A DNA stretch of 64,000 nucleotides from Massiliimalia sp050943535. GTDB lineage: Bacteria; Bacillota; Clostridia; Oscillospirales; Ruminococcaceae. The notes beneath the pieces are model-generated. The model saw only the letters and a program-made list of their open reading frames with translations, was not told the DNA's origin and made no database searches. Positions 8,767 to 17,200 of this stretch are shown here, in pieces (the first letter of the stretch is position 1; every line of letters starts with the position of its first letter). Position numbers and translations under genes: made by a program. The stretch is from positions 1 to 64,000 of the forward strand of contig JBMNPJ010000010.1 in NCBI GenBank assembly GCA_050943535.1. The letters are read 5' to 3'.

Positions 8767-8814
8767 AATGGTATTCTAAAATCAGAAAACAATCACTGAT
8801 TTTAGAATACCATT
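8767..8814 (-). terminator. Intrinsic terminator of the HAD hydrolase gene
   Basis: An 18-bp perfect stem (AATGGTATTCTAAAATCA arm) with a 12-nt loop, followed on the minus strand by a T-rich run. It ends the upstream gene before dinB. Confidence 0.85.
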
Positions 8815-8828
8815 TCTGCTTCAAAATA

Positions 8829-9653
8829 TCAAACAGAGGCGATCTGATAAGGATCAAAGAAACGGCTGATAACCATGGCAACGCCGTCGTGGTCATTGGA
8901 GCCGGTGATGTAATCGGCGGCCTGTTTTACCACAGGCTGGGCATTGGACATGGCGACACCCAATCCGGCATATTCGATCATAGAAAGGTCGTTAAACCCG
9001 TCTCCGCAGGCAACCATCTGTTCTTTGGTGTATCCCAGATAATCCAAAAGCTTTTCTAAAGAATGAGCTTTGTCAATGGACTGGGGCATACATTCCAGAA
9101 AATAGGGTTCGGAACGGTAGATGTTCAGTTCAGGAAATAATTTTGCTGCTACAGGTTCCAGGTTCCCCATCAGTTCCCCATCCCCTACCATCAGGCATTT
9201 GTTTGTGGGGTAGGTCAAATAGGCGGACAGATCTTCTACTTTGCGCACCGGCATTTTATTAATGCGGGACTCAATCTGTACGTAAGGGTTTTCTGGGTCG
9301 GAAGTGACAATCGCCTCTTTGTCATAGGAGAGAATGCCGATGCCGTGTTCCTTGGCAAACTGGGTTAAACGGGGGATCACCGGGGTCGGAAGTGTTTTTT
9401 GATACACCACTTTTCCGTCGCGGGCATTAGAGATGTTTCCGCCGTTAAAGGAGAGAATATATCCTCCGTATTCAGGCAGACCGATTTCTTTTGCAATCGG
9501 TTCAATTCCAGGAAAAGGGCGTCCGGATGCCAAAACCACAGTAACGCCGTTTTTCTGAACGGTTTCCAGTGCCTGCCGGGTCTTTGGGGTAACTTCTTTT
9601 TGAGAGTTGGTCAGCGTGCCGTCGATGTCCAGTACCAACACACGGTATTTCAT
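8829..9653 (-). CDS. Cof-type HAD-superfamily sugar phosphatase
   Basis: About 274 residues. VLVLDIDGTLTNS (nucleophile DxD motif), VLASGRPFPGI (motif II), KCLMVGDGE (middle of the C2 cap) and MVACGDGFNDLSMIEYAGLGVAM (motifs III/IV) identify a HAD-IIB Cof-type phosphatase such as YidA. These dephosphorylate sugar phosphates or flavin/pyridoxal precursors; the substrate is unknown. ATG 9653 lies 12 nt after AAAGGA; a TTG three bases earlier is possible. It is a single-gene unit ended by the strong hairpin at 8767-8814. Confidence 0.93.
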   Translation of the reverse strand: MKYRVLVLDIDGTLTNSQKEVTPKTRQALETVQKNGVTVVLASGRPFPGIEPIAKEIGLPEYGGYILSFNGGNISNARDGKVVYQKTLPTPVIPRLTQFAKEHGIGILSYDKEAIVTSDPENPYVQIESRINKMPVRKVEDLSAYLTYPTNKCLMVGDGELMGNLEPVAAKLFPELNIYRSEPYFLECMPQSIDKAHSLEKLLDYLGYTKEQMVACGDGFNDLSMIEYAGLGVAMSNAQPVVKQAADYITGSNDHDGVAMVISRFFDPYQIASV

Positions 9654-9812
9654 CAATTGTTCCAATCCTTTCTAAAATAGGCATAAAAAGTTTATCCGGC
9701 GTCTGCCGGTTGTCGACAAATATTATATCATAGAGAAAGGAATTGGTTCAATTTGCGAACATACAAGATTTTTCAAAGATTTAACAGGATTTTCAGAGAA
9801 TTTAGCGAAGGA

Positions 9813-10334
9813 TTATCCCAGTTGTTTGGAAAAATACAGCACCAAATCGTCATCGTTATAGCAGATTTCGCAGGGATCCAGATTACGATTCTGGTACCAG
9901 ACTCCGCTGCCGTCAGGGATATATCCCCGCTTGACGTACATCCGCTGCGCAGTGCCATAGTCCCGGTACAGTCCTACCCCAATGGTAGCAATGGGACTGG
10001 TTTTGGCAATATAGGCCTCAGCAGCATCCATGAGCAGGTTGCCGATCCCCTGGTTCCGGTAAGGAATCAGGACATTAAAATCCACAATTTCTGGGTAGCC
10101 TTTTCCGGCAAAGGGACCGTGTTCCGGGTTGGGCACAACGGTCAGGTATCCCACCGCTTTGCCGTCCGCTTCGGCGGTGAGAACAGTGCGCACGCCGCTT
10201 TGGTGTTCCTGCCAGTAGGCTTCATATTGGCTTTGGGGTTTATTCCAGCCCTGCTCAGCAAATCCCTGGGCAAGATCAAAAATATCAGTTTCTGTCATGG
10301 GTCGAATGATTGCTGCCGGTTGGCACATATTCAT
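9813..10334 (-). CDS. GNAT family N-acetyltransferase
   Basis: About 173 residues. The acetyl-CoA loop is visible as IPYRNQGIGNLLMDAAE (the Q/RxxGxG/A motif), preceded by the central strands (GYLTVVPNPEHG, IVDFNVL) and followed by GVGLYRDYGTAQRMYVKRGYIPDG, a common GNAT C-terminus. The acceptor is unknown. I start it at ATG 10334 (MNMCQPAAI); the open frame continues 24 codons further but that extension is encoded by a dispersed-repeat fragment (10364-10402) and is unlikely to be native protein. Confidence 0.88.
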   Translation of the reverse strand: MNMCQPAAIIRPMTETDIFDLAQGFAEQGWNKPQSQYEAYWQEHQSGVRTVLTAEADGKAVGYLTVVPNPEHGPFAGKGYPEIVDFNVLIPYRNQGIGNLLMDAAEAYIAKTSPIATIGVGLYRDYGTAQRMYVKRGYIPDGSGVWYQNRNLDPCEICYNDDDLVLYFSKQLG

Positions 10335-10363
10335 CACATCTTTCTTTGTTTTTTCTAAGGTAC

Positions 10364-10402
10364 CGGCGGGCAGTGCCCGCACCCACCGGGTAGAACCCGG
10401 AA
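10364..10402. repeat. Dispersed repeat fragment 2
   Basis: A short piece carrying CGGGCAGTGCCCGCACCCA, found word for word in repeat clusters 5 and 8, next to the palindrome CCGGGTAGAACCCGG. It lies just upstream of the acetyltransferase start. Confidence 0.65.
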
Positions 10403-10555
10403 CCAAACGCTTACAGCTCGTACTCTATTAGTTAAGAACAATATGCTACTCAATGGAACTGTAACTGTTTTTTCTTAGAAGGTACAATTTTAATATTGTG
10501 TTACAGGGATCAACAAAACCTGTTAAAACGATAATCCTATATTATGTTTCAATGT

Positions 10556-10748
10556 CATTTTCGGAAACAGTAATGAGGGGGTCGTAGGGGGAGTTAAAGC
10601 CGCTTTTGCGGCGGTGCCACTCCCCCTACAAAGCCGTTCCGGCGCTTGAGGAATGGTCTTTTGGTTCGTTTTCTTCCATAAGAAAATGAACAAAGTTCCT
10701 CGGCGAACCCGGTTCGCCCCGGGCATTGCCCGGCGGCTTTGCTGGTTT
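10556..10748 (-). repeat. Dispersed composite repeat cluster 3 (with covarying hairpin)
   Basis: It contains the GTAGGGGGAGT...ACTCCCCCTAC stem (10577-10630 region), the CCGGCGCTTGAGGAA segment shared with clusters 5 and 9, and the variable hairpin at 10664-10691 (loop ATGG read on the minus strand). It abuts the stop codon of the rhomboid-like gene ending at 10749. Positions 10407-10555 before it show no gene or clear signal. Confidence 0.75.
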
Positions 10749-11399
10749 TCAGAAACGATTGTTAAAGTTTCGGTAGTTTTTTCTGTGTTTGTACAGGGAG
10801 TATTGATTTTTGATACTGCGGCGCAAATCATTCCAGAAAAATAGGAAAAAGTTGATTAAAGAGAAGATGATGGCAGCCTTGATAGGAATGCTGCCGGAAA
10901 TAAAGTTTAACAGGAAAAACGCTGCATCCAAAAGGGCTAGATATTTGATTTTAATGGGAATAAAGAAGAATAAAAGCACCTGATGGTTGGGAAACAGCAT
11001 GGCAAAGGCAAAAAATAGAGAATAGTTTAAATATAGGTTAGAGGCGTATCCAGTCAGCAGAGCGGATACAATGGCGCCCACCATCCCGATCATGTAGTAA
11101 AACTGGAATCGGAAGGTGCCCCAGTTGTTTTCCAGCGAACTGCCGATCAGGTAGTAAAAATATAGGGAGAAAATCACAAAAACCGGACTTTGCATGGGCG
11201 GCAGAAAAATAAAGCTCACAAGCCGCCAGATTTCTCCCCGAAGCAGGGCGTCACGGCTCAGGTACAGCCAGTTGTAAATGCCCAAATTGGGTACCAGCAT
11301 GTTAATTAAATAAACTGCCAGCTGGGTGGCGACAATATAAAACATAAAATTCGGCAGTGCGAATTTACCTAATTTTCGTTCTAGACGATAAAGATTCAT
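10749..11399 (-). CDS. Rhomboid-like multi-pass membrane protein
   Basis: About 216 residues with roughly six hydrophobic segments. The start (ERKLGKFALPNFMFYIV), the SRDALLRGEIWRLVSFIFLP segment and the loop before SLENNWGTFRFQFYY match the rhomboid fold annotated in many Clostridia. The GxSG serine of active proteases is not visible, so it is probably a catalytically inactive rhomboid relative. ATG 11399 sits 7 nt after AAAGGA. The stop codon is at the edge of repeat cluster 3. Confidence 0.72.
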   Translation of the reverse strand: MNLYRLERKLGKFALPNFMFYIVATQLAVYLINMLVPNLGIYNWLYLSRDALLRGEIWRLVSFIFLPPMQSPVFVIFSLYFYYLIGSSLENNWGTFRFQFYYMIGMVGAIVSALLTGYASNLYLNYSLFFAFAMLFPNHQVLLFFFIPIKIKYLALLDAAFFLLNFISGSIPIKAAIIFSLINFFLFFWNDLRRSIKNQYSLYKHRKNYRNFNNRF

Positions 11400-11710
11400 A
11401 ACCATTTCCTTTCTTTTACAGGATGTCCCGCCTGCTTGCGGGAGCAAAATTTCATCCGTTTGCGGATATGCCCTCATTATAGACGATTCCCCTGTAAAAT
11501 ACAAGAGAAAACCGGCGGGATTTACGGAATATTTAAAGGATACAAAGCCTTGATTTCTTTTTGTAAAATCCTGAAATTTCAAGTTGCATTCTGTGTGTAA
11601 ACATAGTAAAATGGAACTTGTAACCGTGCCCTGTGCACGGAACCAAAAAAGGGGTTATTGACGCCCTTTGACACAGTGATGTCAGGGGCAAACAGAAAGG
11701 GTGACCAAAG

Positions 11711-12982
11711 ATGGATCTTGGGGGATCTGTTTTCGATGGACTGATGGGGATCAGCGTCTATCAGGGAGTACGTGAAAGTAAGCTGGTTAAAAAATTTTTG
11801 CGGCTTTTGGAGGAACTGAATAAACAAAAACCGCAGTTTTCCAAAGCGGTAAAACAGTACCGAACCATTTGTGAGATTTTGTATCAGCCGGAGTATGAGG
11901 CAAGTCTTCCCGACTGCCTGCAAGATTTGATTTTGTGCGACATTAATGTGTTTACCACAGCCAGTGCGCACAAACAGTACGATACTCTGCCGCAGGTGGT
12001 AAAACATGCTGCCAAAGGAGATTTGCGGGCACTTTATGCCTTGTCTCAGGTGACCTCCCAGCAGGTAAAGGACTGGATGAGCAAACGGTTTCCGGAAAAA
12101 GCGGAGGCAATCGGGCAGCTGGGTGACTATGTAAATGAACAAAAACACCCGGGTCTTACCGGGTGCTGGCAGGAACAGCTGGAAACACTGGCAAAATTTC
12201 ATGAACAAAACGGGATTTCTCTGTTTACCAAGTACTGCGCCTTTTATCTGGCGGATGGGGAACGGGTGGAACCGGTGCGCAAGTTTGAACCGGTGAGCCT
12301 GACTACCCTGAAAAAGTACGAACTGCAGAAAAAACAGATTACCGACAATACTTTGAGTTTTCTCCACGGAAAACCAGCCAACAATGTGCTTTTGTATGGG
12401 GATCGGGGAACCGGAAAATCTACAACTGTCAACGGCATTCTCACCGAATACCGTTCTCAGGGTCTGCGGATGATCCAGATTTCCAAGGAGGACATTCTCC
12501 GCATCCACAAAGTGTTGGAAGTAATCCGCCAGGTTCCGCTGCGCTTTATTATTTTCATTGACGATTTGACCTTTAATGAAAATGATGAGTGTTTCAACAC
12601 CCTGAAAGCAGTGCTGGAAGGTTCCCTCAATGCTATGCCGGAAAATGCTTTGATCTACGCCACTACTAACCGCCGGCACCTGATTAAGGAAACTTTCTCT
12701 TCCCGAGAAGGAGACGAACTCCATGCCAGCGACACCCGGGATGAAATTGCGTCTCTGGCAGACCGGTTTGGATTGACGGTAACCTTTACCAAGCCAAATC
12801 TGTCTGACTTTTTGGAAATTGTCTGCGAAATCGCCAGAGAACGGGAGCTTTCTGTGGATGAGGAAACTTTGCGCCGGGGCGCCAATATTTTCGCTATGAA
12901 AAAGGCCAGCCGTTCCGGACGGGTTGCCCGACAGTATGTGGACTATGTGGAAGGGCGCCTAAGCCTGGGGCTGCCTCTGTGA
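11711..12982 (+). CDS. DUF815 family AAA+ ATPase
   Basis: 423 residues. An alpha-helical N-terminal half (1-200) is followed by a P-loop ATPase: GDRGTGKST (Walker A, near 233), FIIFIDDLTF (Walker B, near 280), IYATTNRRHL (sensor 1) and a C-terminal helical lid ending GRVARQYVDYVEGRL. This matches DUF815 predicted ATPases, whose cellular role is not established. The start at 11711 is preceded by the weak GGGTGA; a small CCGTGC/GCACGG hairpin lies at about 11626-11642 in the upstream region. The next gene starts at a GTG overlapping this stop (GTGA), so the two are translationally coupled. Confidence 0.88.
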   Translation: MDLGGSVFDGLMGISVYQGVRESKLVKKFLRLLEELNKQKPQFSKAVKQYRTICEILYQPEYEASLPDCLQDLILCDINVFTTASAHKQYDTLPQVVKHAAKGDLRALYALSQVTSQQVKDWMSKRFPEKAEAIGQLGDYVNEQKHPGLTGCWQEQLETLAKFHEQNGISLFTKYCAFYLADGERVEPVRKFEPVSLTTLKKYELQKKQITDNTLSFLHGKPANNVLLYGDRGTGKSTTVNGILTEYRSQGLRMIQISKEDILRIHKVLEVIRQVPLRFIIFIDDLTFNENDECFNTLKAVLEGSLNAMPENALIYATTNRRHLIKETFSSREGDELHASDTRDEIASLADRFGLTVTFTKPNLSDFLEIVCEIARERELSVDEETLRRGANIFAMKKASRSGRVARQYVDYVEGRLSLGLPL

Positions 12983-13485
12983 GCCGTCGCCGCCCTGCCC
13001 TGGGGATTGTTTGGGGCATTGTAACGGCGTTTGTTCTGCTGTGCGGCTGTACGGCGCAGAAACCGCCGATCCAAAAGCATTCTGACCATGGGGCGTTTCC
13101 TGTGGTGGTACAGCAGATCACCTTAAACAGCAGTCCTCAGCGGATTGTCTGTCTTTTTCCGGAGGGAATCAAGCCTTTGGAAAATTTGGGGATGACAGAG
13201 CGCCTGGTGGGAATCGGCGAGGGTTGTACCTTAGAGGCTTCTGAACCGCCGGCGACGGTGGGAACACCCCAGTCACCGGATGTAGAGGCGATAATCGGGT
13301 GTACTCCTGATTTGGTGATTACCAATACCCCCATGAGCAAACGGGATATGGATACTTTGGAGGGAGCATCCATTCAGGTTTTGGTTGTACCGGACGATTG
13401 GTCCGAAGAACAATACCAAGAGACTTTTGAAAGACTGGACGGGGATCCGTCCGCCGCCGAAAGCGCTGTAAGCGGACGGCAATGA
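12979..13485 (+). CDS. Truncated BtuF/FepB-type substrate-binding lipoprotein
   Basis: 168 residues. A basic start, hydrophobic stretch and LLCGC lipobox give a lipoprotein signal with Cys near 23. QRIVCLFPEGIKPLENLGMTERLVGIG and EAIIGCTPDLVITNT are the N-terminal lobe of periplasmic-binding family 2 (cobalamin/siderophore type). Family members are about 300 residues; this ends right after the first lobe at a small CCGTCCGC/GCGGACGG hairpin, and the next gene begins 32 bp later, so the second lobe is absent rather than frameshifted. No ABC permease or ATPase is adjacent. It may be a one-lobe remnant or a repurposed protein. Confidence 0.7.
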   Translation: MSRRRPALGIVWGIVTAFVLLCGCTAQKPPIQKHSDHGAFPVVVQQITLNSSPQRIVCLFPEGIKPLENLGMTERLVGIGEGCTLEASEPPATVGTPQSPDVEAIIGCTPDLVITNTPMSKRDMDTLEGASIQVLVVPDDWSEEQYQETFERLDGDPSAAESAVSGRQ

Positions 13486-13516
13486 CAATATTACAGAAAA
13501 TGAGAGGACGTTTATC

Positions 13517-14491
13517 ATGATTTTTCTTGCTTATGCAGTGGTAGCAGCGCTGGTTGTGCTGTTTTCCATTAAATGTGCGACCTATGTGGATTTGATGGAC
13601 AAAAAGACCAATTTATCCGGCGCGTTTATCGGCGGGGTGATTTTGGCAGCAGTGACTTCTCTGCCAGAACTTTTTACCAGTATTACCGCAGTGGTGGTAG
13701 TTAATAACCCGGAACTGATTATCGGAAATGTACTGGGAAGCAACCTGTTTAATCTGGCTGCTTTGTGTACTTTAATTTTGTTTACCACCCGCTATTTCTC
13801 CAAAGCCAGCATTGCAAAATCCCATACTACCACACTGACCAGTACCCTGATTCTGTATGCGGTGCTGGTGGTTGCTGTCATGTTTGGAAAGAGCTTTTCT
13901 ATTTTGACAGTAGATATTACTTCTGTCATTATTTTGGTAGTTTATGTGATTTCTCTGCGTTTGATGGCAGGAGATGATTCTGCTGGCAGCGATGACGATA
14001 CAGATAATTCTGATCTGACTGCAAAACAGGTGGTTATTCGGTTTATTCTGATGGCACTGGGTCTGGTTGGCTCCAGCATTTTGATTACTTATGTCACCGA
14101 TATTATTGCAGATACTTATCAGCTCAACGCATCTTTGGCAGGGGCTTTGTTCCTGGGTGTTGCCACTTCCCTGCCGGAACTCACCTCCAGCATCACTTTG
14201 ATTAAAAAACGCAATTACAACGCAACCATGGGAAATATTGTGGGAAGCAACCTGTTTAACCTGACCATTATGGTAGTGGGCGATATTCTGGTTTTAAACG
14301 GCACCGTGTATATTCCTTCCCGTCAGACCAATGCTATGATTGTGTTTGGTATTATCGCATCTGTTTTGATGGGGATTGTGCTGCTGCTCAAGCGCAAACC
14401 AAACCAGCCGGCAAAGGCTCCGGTATTATATGGTGTGCTGGCTTTTCTGATTGTAGCATGCTATCTTGGATTTTTGGTTTATTCCATTTAA
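13517..14491 (+). CDS. CaCA family Na+/Ca2+ exchanger-type antiporter
   Basis: 324 residues with about ten membrane segments. Two inverted alpha repeats are visible: GGVILAAVTSLPELFTS (near 35) and GALFLGVATSLPELTSS (near 212), each followed by GN(V/I)xGSNLFNL. The conserved acidic residue in both SLPEL motifs binds the cation. An acidic loop (GDDSAGSDDDTDNSD near 153-167) joins the halves. It probably exports Ca2+ in exchange for Na+ or H+. A ribosome binding site (AGAGGACG) precedes the ATG. Confidence 0.94.
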   Translation: MIFLAYAVVAALVVLFSIKCATYVDLMDKKTNLSGAFIGGVILAAVTSLPELFTSITAVVVVNNPELIIGNVLGSNLFNLAALCTLILFTTRYFSKASIAKSHTTTLTSTLILYAVLVVAVMFGKSFSILTVDITSVIILVVYVISLRLMAGDDSAGSDDDTDNSDLTAKQVVIRFILMALGLVGSSILITYVTDIIADTYQLNASLAGALFLGVATSLPELTSSITLIKKRNYNATMGNIVGSNLFNLTIMVVGDILVLNGTVYIPSRQTNAMIVFGIIASVLMGIVLLLKRKPNQPAKAPVLYGVLAFLIVACYLGFLVYSI

Positions 14492-14581
14492 AAAAGTTCA
14501 TAAAGGGACGAGCTTAGTTCTGTGACTGGGAAAAAAGTGTCCGAAAAAACTGGTTTTGTAAAAGAAAGGAAGTGCAGCATC

Positions 14582-15604
14582 ATGCCGGTAACCATTAAAG
14601 ATATTGCGGAATATGCCGGGGTTTCCCGGGGGACAGTAGACCGGGCGCTGAATCATCGCAGCGGTATTAATCCCGATGTGGCAAAACGGATTTTGGCCAT
14701 TGCGGCTGAACTGGGTTATACCCCAAACCGGGCGGGAAAAGCGCTGGCAAGCAAAAAAAATCCCATTCGTATCGGTGTGATTTTAAACAGCTTGGGCAAT
14801 CCTTTTTACGACCAGGTAATGGACGGTATCCATGCGGCTACCAGGGAATATCAAGATTTTTCGGTTCAGGTGCATATTTGCCAGCTAAAAGGGTATCATT
14901 TAGAAGAACAGCTTTCTGCCATTGACCGTATGGTGGAACAGGGAATCAATGCCATTGCGCTGACCCCGATGAACGAGCCGGAAATCCGGGACCGGATTAA
15001 CCAGCTGATTCAAAAGGGGCTGATTGTGGTCAAGCTCAATTCCAATATTGAAAATACCGAAAAAGCAGTCTATATTGGCTGTGACTATGAAAAGAGCGGC
15101 GCCACTGCTGCAGGGCTTTTGGGGCTGTTCAGCGGCGGGAATGCCAAAATCGGCATTGTTACCGGTTCGGTAAAGATGCTGGGGCATACCCAAAGGGTGC
15201 ACGGTTTTATCGGCGCTTGCCGGGAAGGATTCCCTCATATGGAGATCCGGAACATGGCGGAAAATAACGACGACGAGGAGCAGTCCTATCAGGTGACCCG
15301 GGAGCTTTTGGAAGATCAGCAGATCAATGCCCTGTACTTTACCGCAGGAGGGATTGTAGGCGGCTGCCGTGCAGTAGATGAATGCCGTCCCCATCACCGT
15401 CCTTTGGTGGTGTGCTGTGACCTGACCCAGGAAACCCAGACTCTGCTGGAACAGGGGAAAATTCATGCAACTGTTTGTCAGCAGCCATTTCGTCAGGGAT
15501 ATGAGTCCATCAAGACCATTTTTAACAGCCTGATGACCGGTGTTCTGCCGGAAGAACAGGCGATGTTTATGCAGAATGAAATTAAAATCAAATATAATCT
15601 GTAA
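14582..15604 (+). CDS. LacI family transcriptional regulator
   Basis: 340 residues: N-terminal LacI helix-turn-helix (VTIKDIAEYAGVSRGTVDRALNHRSGI), then a periplasmic-binding-like sensor domain starting RIGVILNSLGNPFYDQVMDGI. The GTVDRALN reading of the recognition helix and the sensor sequence resemble regulators of sugar or inositol use. ATG 14582 has AAAGGAAG nine bases upstream. No sugar gene is next to it on this side, so its targets are probably elsewhere. Confidence 0.92.
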   Translation: MPVTIKDIAEYAGVSRGTVDRALNHRSGINPDVAKRILAIAAELGYTPNRAGKALASKKNPIRIGVILNSLGNPFYDQVMDGIHAATREYQDFSVQVHICQLKGYHLEEQLSAIDRMVEQGINAIALTPMNEPEIRDRINQLIQKGLIVVKLNSNIENTEKAVYIGCDYEKSGATAAGLLGLFSGGNAKIGIVTGSVKMLGHTQRVHGFIGACREGFPHMEIRNMAENNDDEEQSYQVTRELLEDQQINALYFTAGGIVGGCRAVDECRPHHRPLVVCCDLTQETQTLLEQGKIHATVCQQPFRQGYESIKTIFNSLMTGVLPEEQAMFMQNEIKIKYNL

Positions 15605-15621
15605 TGCCAAAAACTTTGGCA

Positions 15622-15652
15622 GGAACCCTCTGAATTGGTGTCAGAGGGTTCC
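15622..15652 (+). terminator. Intrinsic terminator after the LacI gene
   Basis: A 12-bp perfect stem (GGAACCCTCTGA arm), 7-nt loop, followed by a T run at about 15660. Confidence 0.85.
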
Positions 15653-15739
15653 AAAAGCAGATTTTTTTGAGAATATTATATAAGAAACCGGGAAAAATAG
15701 AAAAAATACTATAAAAAACTCCGTTTTGCAAAAAAACAG

Positions 15740-15768
15740 TTGACACTACTCGGTTTTTGTGATAGAAT
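15740..15768 (+). promoter_or_regulatory. tRNA operon promoter
   Basis: TTGACA (15740-15745), 17-bp spacer, TAGAAT (15763-15768). It is followed by a leader with two adjacent 6-bp hairpins (CGAGAG/CTCTCG and GAGAGG/CCTCTC, 15783-15819) before the first tRNA. Confidence 0.85.
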
Positions 15769-15827
15769 ATAACACGTTCCAGCGAGAGATTAAAACTCTC
15801 GAGAGGTTAAACCTCTCTGGAAAATAT

Positions 15828-15904
15828 GGCGGTATAGCTCAGTTGGCTAGAGCACGCGGTTCATACCCGCGGTGTCATCGGTTCGAATCCTATTACCGCT
15901 ACCA
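15828..15904 (+). tRNA. tRNA-Met (CAT), elongator type
   Basis: 77 bases including encoded CCA. The anticodon loop is TTCATAC on a CGCGG/CCGCG stem. The acceptor pairs GGCGGTA with TACCGCT (G1-U72 wobble), not the unpaired C1-A72 of initiators, so this is the elongator. The T stem has one C-U mismatch (ATCGG against CCTAT). Confidence 0.95.
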
Positions 15905-15908
15905 TTTC

Positions 15909-15983
15909 GGCCCGTTGGTCAAGCGGTTAAGACGTTGCCCTTTCACGGCAAAATCATGAGTTCGATTCTCGTACGGGTCACCA
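15909..15983 (+). tRNA. tRNA-Glu (TTC), copy 1
   Basis: 75 bases with encoded CCA; anticodon loop CTTTCAC on a TTGCC/GGCAA stem. It is separated from the Met tRNA by four bases. Confidence 0.97.
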
Positions 15984-15988
15984 ATATA

Positions 15989-16020
15989 AAAAGCTTTGAG
16001 GCAGCCGCCTCGGAGCTTTT
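15989..16020 (+). terminator. Hairpin between the two tRNA-Glu genes
   Basis: AAAAGCT-GAGGC pairs with its complement around a 3-nt loop, with TTTTCCTTT after it. It is a likely terminator for the first tRNA unit; no clear promoter was recognised before the second copy, so some read-through is likely. Confidence 0.7.
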
Positions 16021-16050
16021 CCTTTCTAAGGAATCTACAACAAAATATCC

Positions 16051-16125
16051 GGCCCGTTGGTCAAGCGGTTAAGACGTTGCCCTTTCACGGCAAAATCATG
16101 AGTTCGATTCTCGTACGGGTCACCA
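16051..16125 (+). tRNA. tRNA-Glu (TTC), copy 2
   Basis: Identical to the copy at 15909 over all 75 bases, with encoded CCA. Confidence 0.97.
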
Positions 16126-16126
16126 T

Positions 16127-16160
16127 AAAAAAGGACTTTCGCAATAGCGAGGGTCTTTTT
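16127..16160 (+). terminator. Intrinsic terminator after the tRNA cluster
   Basis: GACTTTCGC pairs with GCGAGGGTC (two G-U pairs) plus A/T flanks, then a long T-rich run. Confidence 0.8.
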
Positions 16161-16224
16161 ATTTTTGTCTTTCTGTGGTACAATGAGCTGGAAATAGGAC
16201 AATTGACAGAATGGAGGCGGCAGT

Positions 16225-17112
16225 ATGAGCCAGATGATTGAAATTTGCCGGCTGACCAAGGATTACGGTTTAGGTCGAGGCGTGTTTGATCTGGATTTGC
16301 AGATTGCTCCGGGAGAGGTATTTGGATTTTTGGGACCCAACGGTGCGGGCAAAAGCACCACTATCCGTCAGCTGCTGGGCTTTGTCCGTCCGGACAAAGG
16401 AAGCTGTGTGATTGATGGAAAAGACTGTTTTCAAAAGGCAGCTGAAATTCAGAAGGATCTGGGATACCTGCCAGGAGAACTTTCTTTGTTTTCTGATATG
16501 ACCGGCCAGCAGATGCTGGATTTTATGTGTTCTCTCAAAGGAATCAAAGATATGCGGCGCAGAGATCAGCTGATGGAACGGTTTGAATTAAATCCAAAGG
16601 GCAAAATCCGAAAAATGTCCAAGGGGATGAAACAAAAAATCGGTCTTATCTGCGCGTTTATGGGAGATCCCAAGGTACTGATTTTGGATGAGCCTACCAG
16701 CGGACTGGATCCCCTGATGCAAAACCGGTTTGTGGAATTGATCCAAGAAGAAAAAAACCGGGGAAAAACCATTTTTATGTCTTCCCACGATTTTGAAGAG
16801 GTGGAGCGCACCTGTGAACGGGTAGGCATGATTCGGGCAGGACGGCTGGCGGATACCCAGAAAATTGAAACACTGTCCCAGAAAAAGACCCGCATGTATA
16901 CCATTACCCTGAAAACACCGGAACAGGCTCAGTCTTTGCTCAAACGGATGGAAGGCAAAGCTGCCCTGTCAGCAAACAATGCCTTGACGGTGGCGGTCAG
17001 CGGTGAGCTGGCTCCCCTGCTGCGGATTTGGTCAGAATATGACGTAGTGGGACTGGATGTACACGCCCAGTCTTTGGAAGAACTGTTTTTGGGATTTTAC
17101 GGCGAAAAGTAA
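16225..17112 (+). CDS. ABC transporter ATP-binding protein (exporter type)
   Basis: 295 residues. GPNGAGKST (Walker A, near 38), MSKGMKQKIGL (signature, near 130), VLILDEPTSGLD (Walker B/D-loop, near 150) and a switch histidine (SSHDFEE). The C-terminal 80 residues are the usual extension of ABC-2 drug or lipid exporters. GGAGG precedes the ATG. The permease starting at 17201 follows, so this is a two-gene ABC-2 export system of unknown substrate. Confidence 0.92.
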   Translation: MSQMIEICRLTKDYGLGRGVFDLDLQIAPGEVFGFLGPNGAGKSTTIRQLLGFVRPDKGSCVIDGKDCFQKAAEIQKDLGYLPGELSLFSDMTGQQMLDFMCSLKGIKDMRRRDQLMERFELNPKGKIRKMSKGMKQKIGLICAFMGDPKVLILDEPTSGLDPLMQNRFVELIQEEKNRGKTIFMSSHDFEEVERTCERVGMIRAGRLADTQKIETLSQKKTRMYTITLKTPEQAQSLLKRMEGKAALSANNALTVAVSGELAPLLRIWSEYDVVGLDVHAQSLEELFLGFYGEK

Positions 17113-17200
17113 CGGCTTTTTGTTTGGATTCCTGAACACAACAAACTGCCTTAAAAGGGATGGAATTCCCTTTGGTGGCGGAAAGAAAGGACAGAATGCA

